NCBI GenBank assembly: GCA_020860885.1 | Contig: JAJBTS010000378.1 | Span: 1 to 7,257 of the forward strand | DNA length: 7,257 nt | Direction of reading: 5' to 3' | Source of the DNA: Bacteroidales bacterium | GTDB taxonomy: Bacteria; Bacteroidota; Bacteroidia; Bacteroidales; Azobacteroidaceae | The notes under the pieces: generated by a model | The model's input: only the letters and a program-made list of their open reading frames with translations | Told to the model about the DNA's origin: nothing | Databases searched by the model: none | Shown here: piece by piece, positions 4,796 to 7,257 of the stretch | Layout: the number at the start of each line of letters is the position of its first letter | Position numbering within the stretch: the first letter of the stretch is position 1 | Position numbers and translations under genes: made by a program

Positions 4796-7168
4796 TTATT
4801 TCTTTTGATCCTTTAGCTTCTTCATATTATCGTATTGTTCTTTTGCATGCTGTAACAAGATCCGTACTTTACTTTTCCATTCGGGATGATCTTCTCCGGT
4901 ATGTCCCCGCAGGGAATCCATCCATTGAAGCACTTCCACAGACGATTCAATTCCCAGTTGCAGGAATAAAGGAAGCAACTTATGGCATACCGCCTGGGCC
5001 AGAGTAAAATCATCCGAATCCACAGCTACCTGTAGCCGTTGTATGTTGTCCTGTAAAGTAGAAAGAAAAGCTTCGAGAATCTCCTGCAAAGTATCCGGAT
5101 CATTGCCGAACATCTCTTCCAGACTCTGAAACTCTTCTGTTTTATTTTCTTCCTTTATACCGAATAACCGGTTGAGCATGAAACGGTTCACCGGTTTCGG
5201 AAGATAGAAATCAAAACCATCCTGTGTGGCTTTGTCCCGGGAATAATTGCTTTGTCCGGTCATAATCACCACAGAGGTATTTTCAGCCCTTTCTTTACTT
5301 TTCCTCAATACATCCAAACCCGATATTTCTCCCATTTCCATATCCGTGATGATCATATCGTAATTCTCAGGTAATAGGGTAGTTCCGAAATACTCCGGCA
5401 AAGCGGATACCTCCACTTCACATCCCACATGGGAAAGCATCTCTTTCATAACCATCAATACAGACTCATCATCGTCAAGGACCAGAATCTTTTCCGGCAG
5501 GCGGGATACCTTTTCTTCTTTTACCTGTTTCACCGGAAGTATCACTTCAATAGTAGTACCTTCTCCTACTTTAGAATCCACATGAATCTCTCCGTACAAC
5601 AAATGTATCAATTCCTTTACAACGTACATTCCCAGTCCGCTTCCCGAAGCCAGGTTGTTATTCCTTTCTATCCGTTTGAAAGGCAGGAAAAGATCGGGGA
5701 TATCCTCTTTGGGAATACCCGCTCCGGTATCGCTGATCTGAAAGAATACCCGCCTTTTTTCGTATTTTACAACAAAACGGATACCACCTTTTTTCGTATA
5801 CTTTACTGCATTCGATAGTATATTGATTATTATTTGTTTCATTTTCAATTCATCCGCACAGATATCCGCCGGAGAAGTGATCTGAAAATCGTAGTCCAGA
5901 GAAAGGTTCTTACGCTGGGCCAGAGGTTCGAACATGGTTACGATCTCTACGGAAAAAGCACGAAGATTGAAATTATTTTCCGACAGGTTCAATTCTCCCT
6001 GCTCCATGTTCGAGAATTCGAGCAGATTATTGAGTAACGCGAAAATGTAACGTCCTGAATTTTCCAACATCCGGGTTTGTGTTTCCGGAACCATTTTATT
6101 TCTTTTCCATAGATCTACGGTTCCCAGAATAGAACTCAGCGGGCTTTTAATATCGTGGGAAACGGAAAGAAGCAATTGGCGCCGGGTCTCCATTACCTGC
6201 CGTAGCGCTTTACGGGCTGCCTTCCCCTTATTTACATCATTGAGAATGAGGAAGATCAGCAAGAGGCTTAAAAGAAAAGCCAAAGCACCTCCGTAAACGG
6301 AAAAATGATAACTATCGCGGACCAGCTGTTCTCTTTGCAATATTTCATTAAAAGTGGCATCCATAGCATCCCGGGAAAGAGAATTCAGCAAAGCGGAAAG
6401 CTGGATATTGATTGCCTGGTCGTTATAAATCAAGCGGGTCACCTGCCGTTCCACCGCTTTCAGGCGATTGGAATAATCGGTATTGATTTTCTCAGCAATA
6501 TCACTCACTTCGGAAATAAGGTTTTCTTTATCGCCGGAAGTAAGATGGAGCGTATCGGAAACATGCCTGTATACGTTCACCACCGTATCTGCCGACTTAC
6601 TCGGGGAGAAAGCATCCGACAGTCTTCCCCAGAAACTCTTCCGGCTGGGCGGGCGACTGATCACCGTATCTTTCACCACCGTTGTTACAAGCATGGTATC
6701 CACGCCCAGAGTAGTTTCCGCAATATTAAACTTTTCAATAAGAGTGTCTCTCGGGACCACTTGCTGCCGGTCGAATTGTTTATTCAACTCGGAAATAATA
6801 CGGCCTTTATTTTTCAGCAATTTACTTACCTGGTTAACCAGGCTATCATTAACCGTTTCATCCGAAATCAGCACCAGAGAATCGACGAGCAGTTCTACAG
6901 TAGAAACTTTCTCCCTGAATTTTCTTAAATTCGTATTCCTTTTTGTTGAAATATACAAAGTAGCTTCCGTCTGAGCCTCATTAACGGTAAATACCAGATC
7001 GTTGGTTAAAGTTAAGATGCGGTTGTATTCCTCAATATTCTCTTTCTGGTCATCGATATTTTTCCTCATATTGTATACAAATGCAATCAGAATACCACAT
7101 ACAATGGCAAAAACTACATAAATCAATATAGCCTTGATACGGATACCACTTTCAACGTCTTCTTTCAT
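4796..7168 (-). CDS. Hybrid sensor histidine kinase with receiver and HPt domains (RteA-like)
   Basis: A 790-residue inner-membrane kinase able to carry a three-step internal phosphorelay. TM1 spans about 12-32 and TM2 about 291-310; between them lies a periplasmic domain of about 255 residues, mostly helical, with a basic Pro/Ser-rich segment (171-192) flanked by DTV/DTM strands. The DHp domain has phospho-His H338 in SVSHDIKSPLSSI. The ATPase domain has N-box N449/N453, G1 DTGAG (480-484), an F-box (LFLPFKR) and G2 GSGLGM (509-514). The receiver (559-671) has D565-D567, phosphoacceptor D609, T637 and K658. The HPt domain (about 680-785) has H729 in CHKLLPLF. The expected relay is H338 to D609 to H729 and then D53 of the response regulator at 2870-4204. 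Start ATG at 7168 has a -7 box 20 bases upstream and a basic/hydrophobic TM1 just after. Architecture resembles RteA, but here kinase and regulator are convergent, not in tandem. The ligand is unknown. Confidence 0.95.
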   Translation of the reverse strand: MKEDVESGIRIKAILIYVVFAIVCGILIAFVYNMRKNIDDQKENIEEYNRILTLTNDLVFTVNEAQTEATLYISTKRNTNLRKFREKVSTVELLVDSLVLISDETVNDSLVNQVSKLLKNKGRIISELNKQFDRQQVVPRDTLIEKFNIAETTLGVDTMLVTTVVKDTVISRPPSRKSFWGRLSDAFSPSKSADTVVNVYRHVSDTLHLTSGDKENLISEVSDIAEKINTDYSNRLKAVERQVTRLIYNDQAINIQLSALLNSLSRDAMDATFNEILQREQLVRDSYHFSVYGGALAFLLSLLLIFLILNDVNKGKAARKALRQVMETRRQLLLSVSHDIKSPLSSILGTVDLWKRNKMVPETQTRMLENSGRYIFALLNNLLEFSNMEQGELNLSENNFNLRAFSVEIVTMFEPLAQRKNLSLDYDFQITSPADICADELKMKQIIINILSNAVKYTKKGGIRFVVKYEKRRVFFQISDTGAGIPKEDIPDLFLPFKRIERNNNLASGSGLGMYVVKELIHLLYGEIHVDSKVGEGTTIEVILPVKQVKEEKVSRLPEKILVLDDDESVLMVMKEMLSHVGCEVEVSALPEYFGTTLLPENYDMIITDMEMGEISGLDVLRKSKERAENTSVVIMTGQSNYSRDKATQDGFDFYLPKPVNRFMLNRLFGIKEENKTEEFQSLEEMFGNDPDTLQEILEAFLSTLQDNIQRLQVAVDSDDFTLAQAVCHKLLPLFLQLGIESSVEVLQWMDSLRGHTGEDHPEWKSKVRILLQHAKEQYDNMKKLKDQKK

Positions 7169-7187
7169 TCTTTATAATTAAGCCATA

Positions 7188-7195
7188 CAAAATTA
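7188..7195 (-). promoter_or_regulatory. Bacteroidetes-type promoter, -7 box, for the hybrid kinase
   Basis: Read on the - strand, 7195-7188 is TAATTTTG, an exact TAnnTTTG match. TGTG (7218-7215), 19 bp upstream, is a three-of-four match to the -33 TTTG. Transcription would start near 7181, leaving a very short leader of about 13 bases before the ATG at 7168. The leader ends in TAAAGA just before ATG, the same six bases that precede the response regulator's ATG at 2870. Confidence 0.55.
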
Positions 7196-7257
7196 AGAAT
7201 AAAATGAGATTACACACACTCTCCACATTTTCATTGTGTATATTTCCACACTTCCAC

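Noticed and set aside
5429..6037. Open frames on the + strand of 129 and 67 codons
   Set aside because: They mirror the kinase ATPase and receiver domains and have biased, low-complexity composition typical of antisense reading.
6305..6974. Two long open frames on the + strand (207 and 163 codons) opposite the kinase gene
   Set aside because: They are antisense to well-supported kinase coding sequence with intact sensor and TM regions. Their products show no recognisable motif or leader and no promoter fits them.
2870..7168. A conjugative transposon of the CTnDOT type, suggested by the RteA/RteB resemblance
   Set aside because: No integrase, mobilisation, transfer or tetracycline resistance gene, and no terminal repeat, is visible in the window.

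Overview
The window looks like chromosomal DNA from a Bacteroidales species that has a type IX secretion system (T9SS), most likely Parabacteroides or a relative rather than Bacteroides proper. The evidence is: Bacteroidetes -7 boxes (TAnnTTTG) ahead of three transcription units, A-rich leaders without Shine-Dalgarno sites, a type A T9SS sorting domain, an RteA/RteB-like phosphorelay pair, and an ORF6N-domain gene. The genus is an inference from these signs, not from an alignment.

Layout. Bases 1-204 are a very AT-rich intergenic region with one promoter. Bases 205-1902 (+) encode an abundant-looking lipoprotein with an OmpA-like region and TPR-like repeats, closed by a textbook intrinsic terminator (1925-1964). 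A new promoter, overlapped by an inverted repeat, starts a second unit on the + strand. That unit holds a small exported T9SS-type protein (2045-2866), then after 3 bases a sigma-54 activator response regulator (2870-4204), then after 20 bases an ORF6N protein (4225-4794). On the - strand, meeting ORF6N tail to tail with one base between stop codons, lies a 790-residue hybrid histidine kinase (4796-7168), with its own promoter near the right edge.

How the genes may work together. The kinase carries periplasmic sensor, His kinase, receiver and HPt domains. The regulator carries receiver, AAA+ and Fis-type HTH domains. Together they can form a complete His-Asp-His-Asp relay: H338 to D609 to H729 in the kinase, then D53 in the regulator. 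The regulator is cotranscribed with a T9SS cargo-like protein, so the relay may sense or control something at the cell surface or in secretion; this is an inference. The ORF6N gene sits between the two partners, differs in arginine codon choice and contains a perfect 14-bp inverted repeat. The lipoprotein gene at the left is an independent unit with no clear link to the rest.
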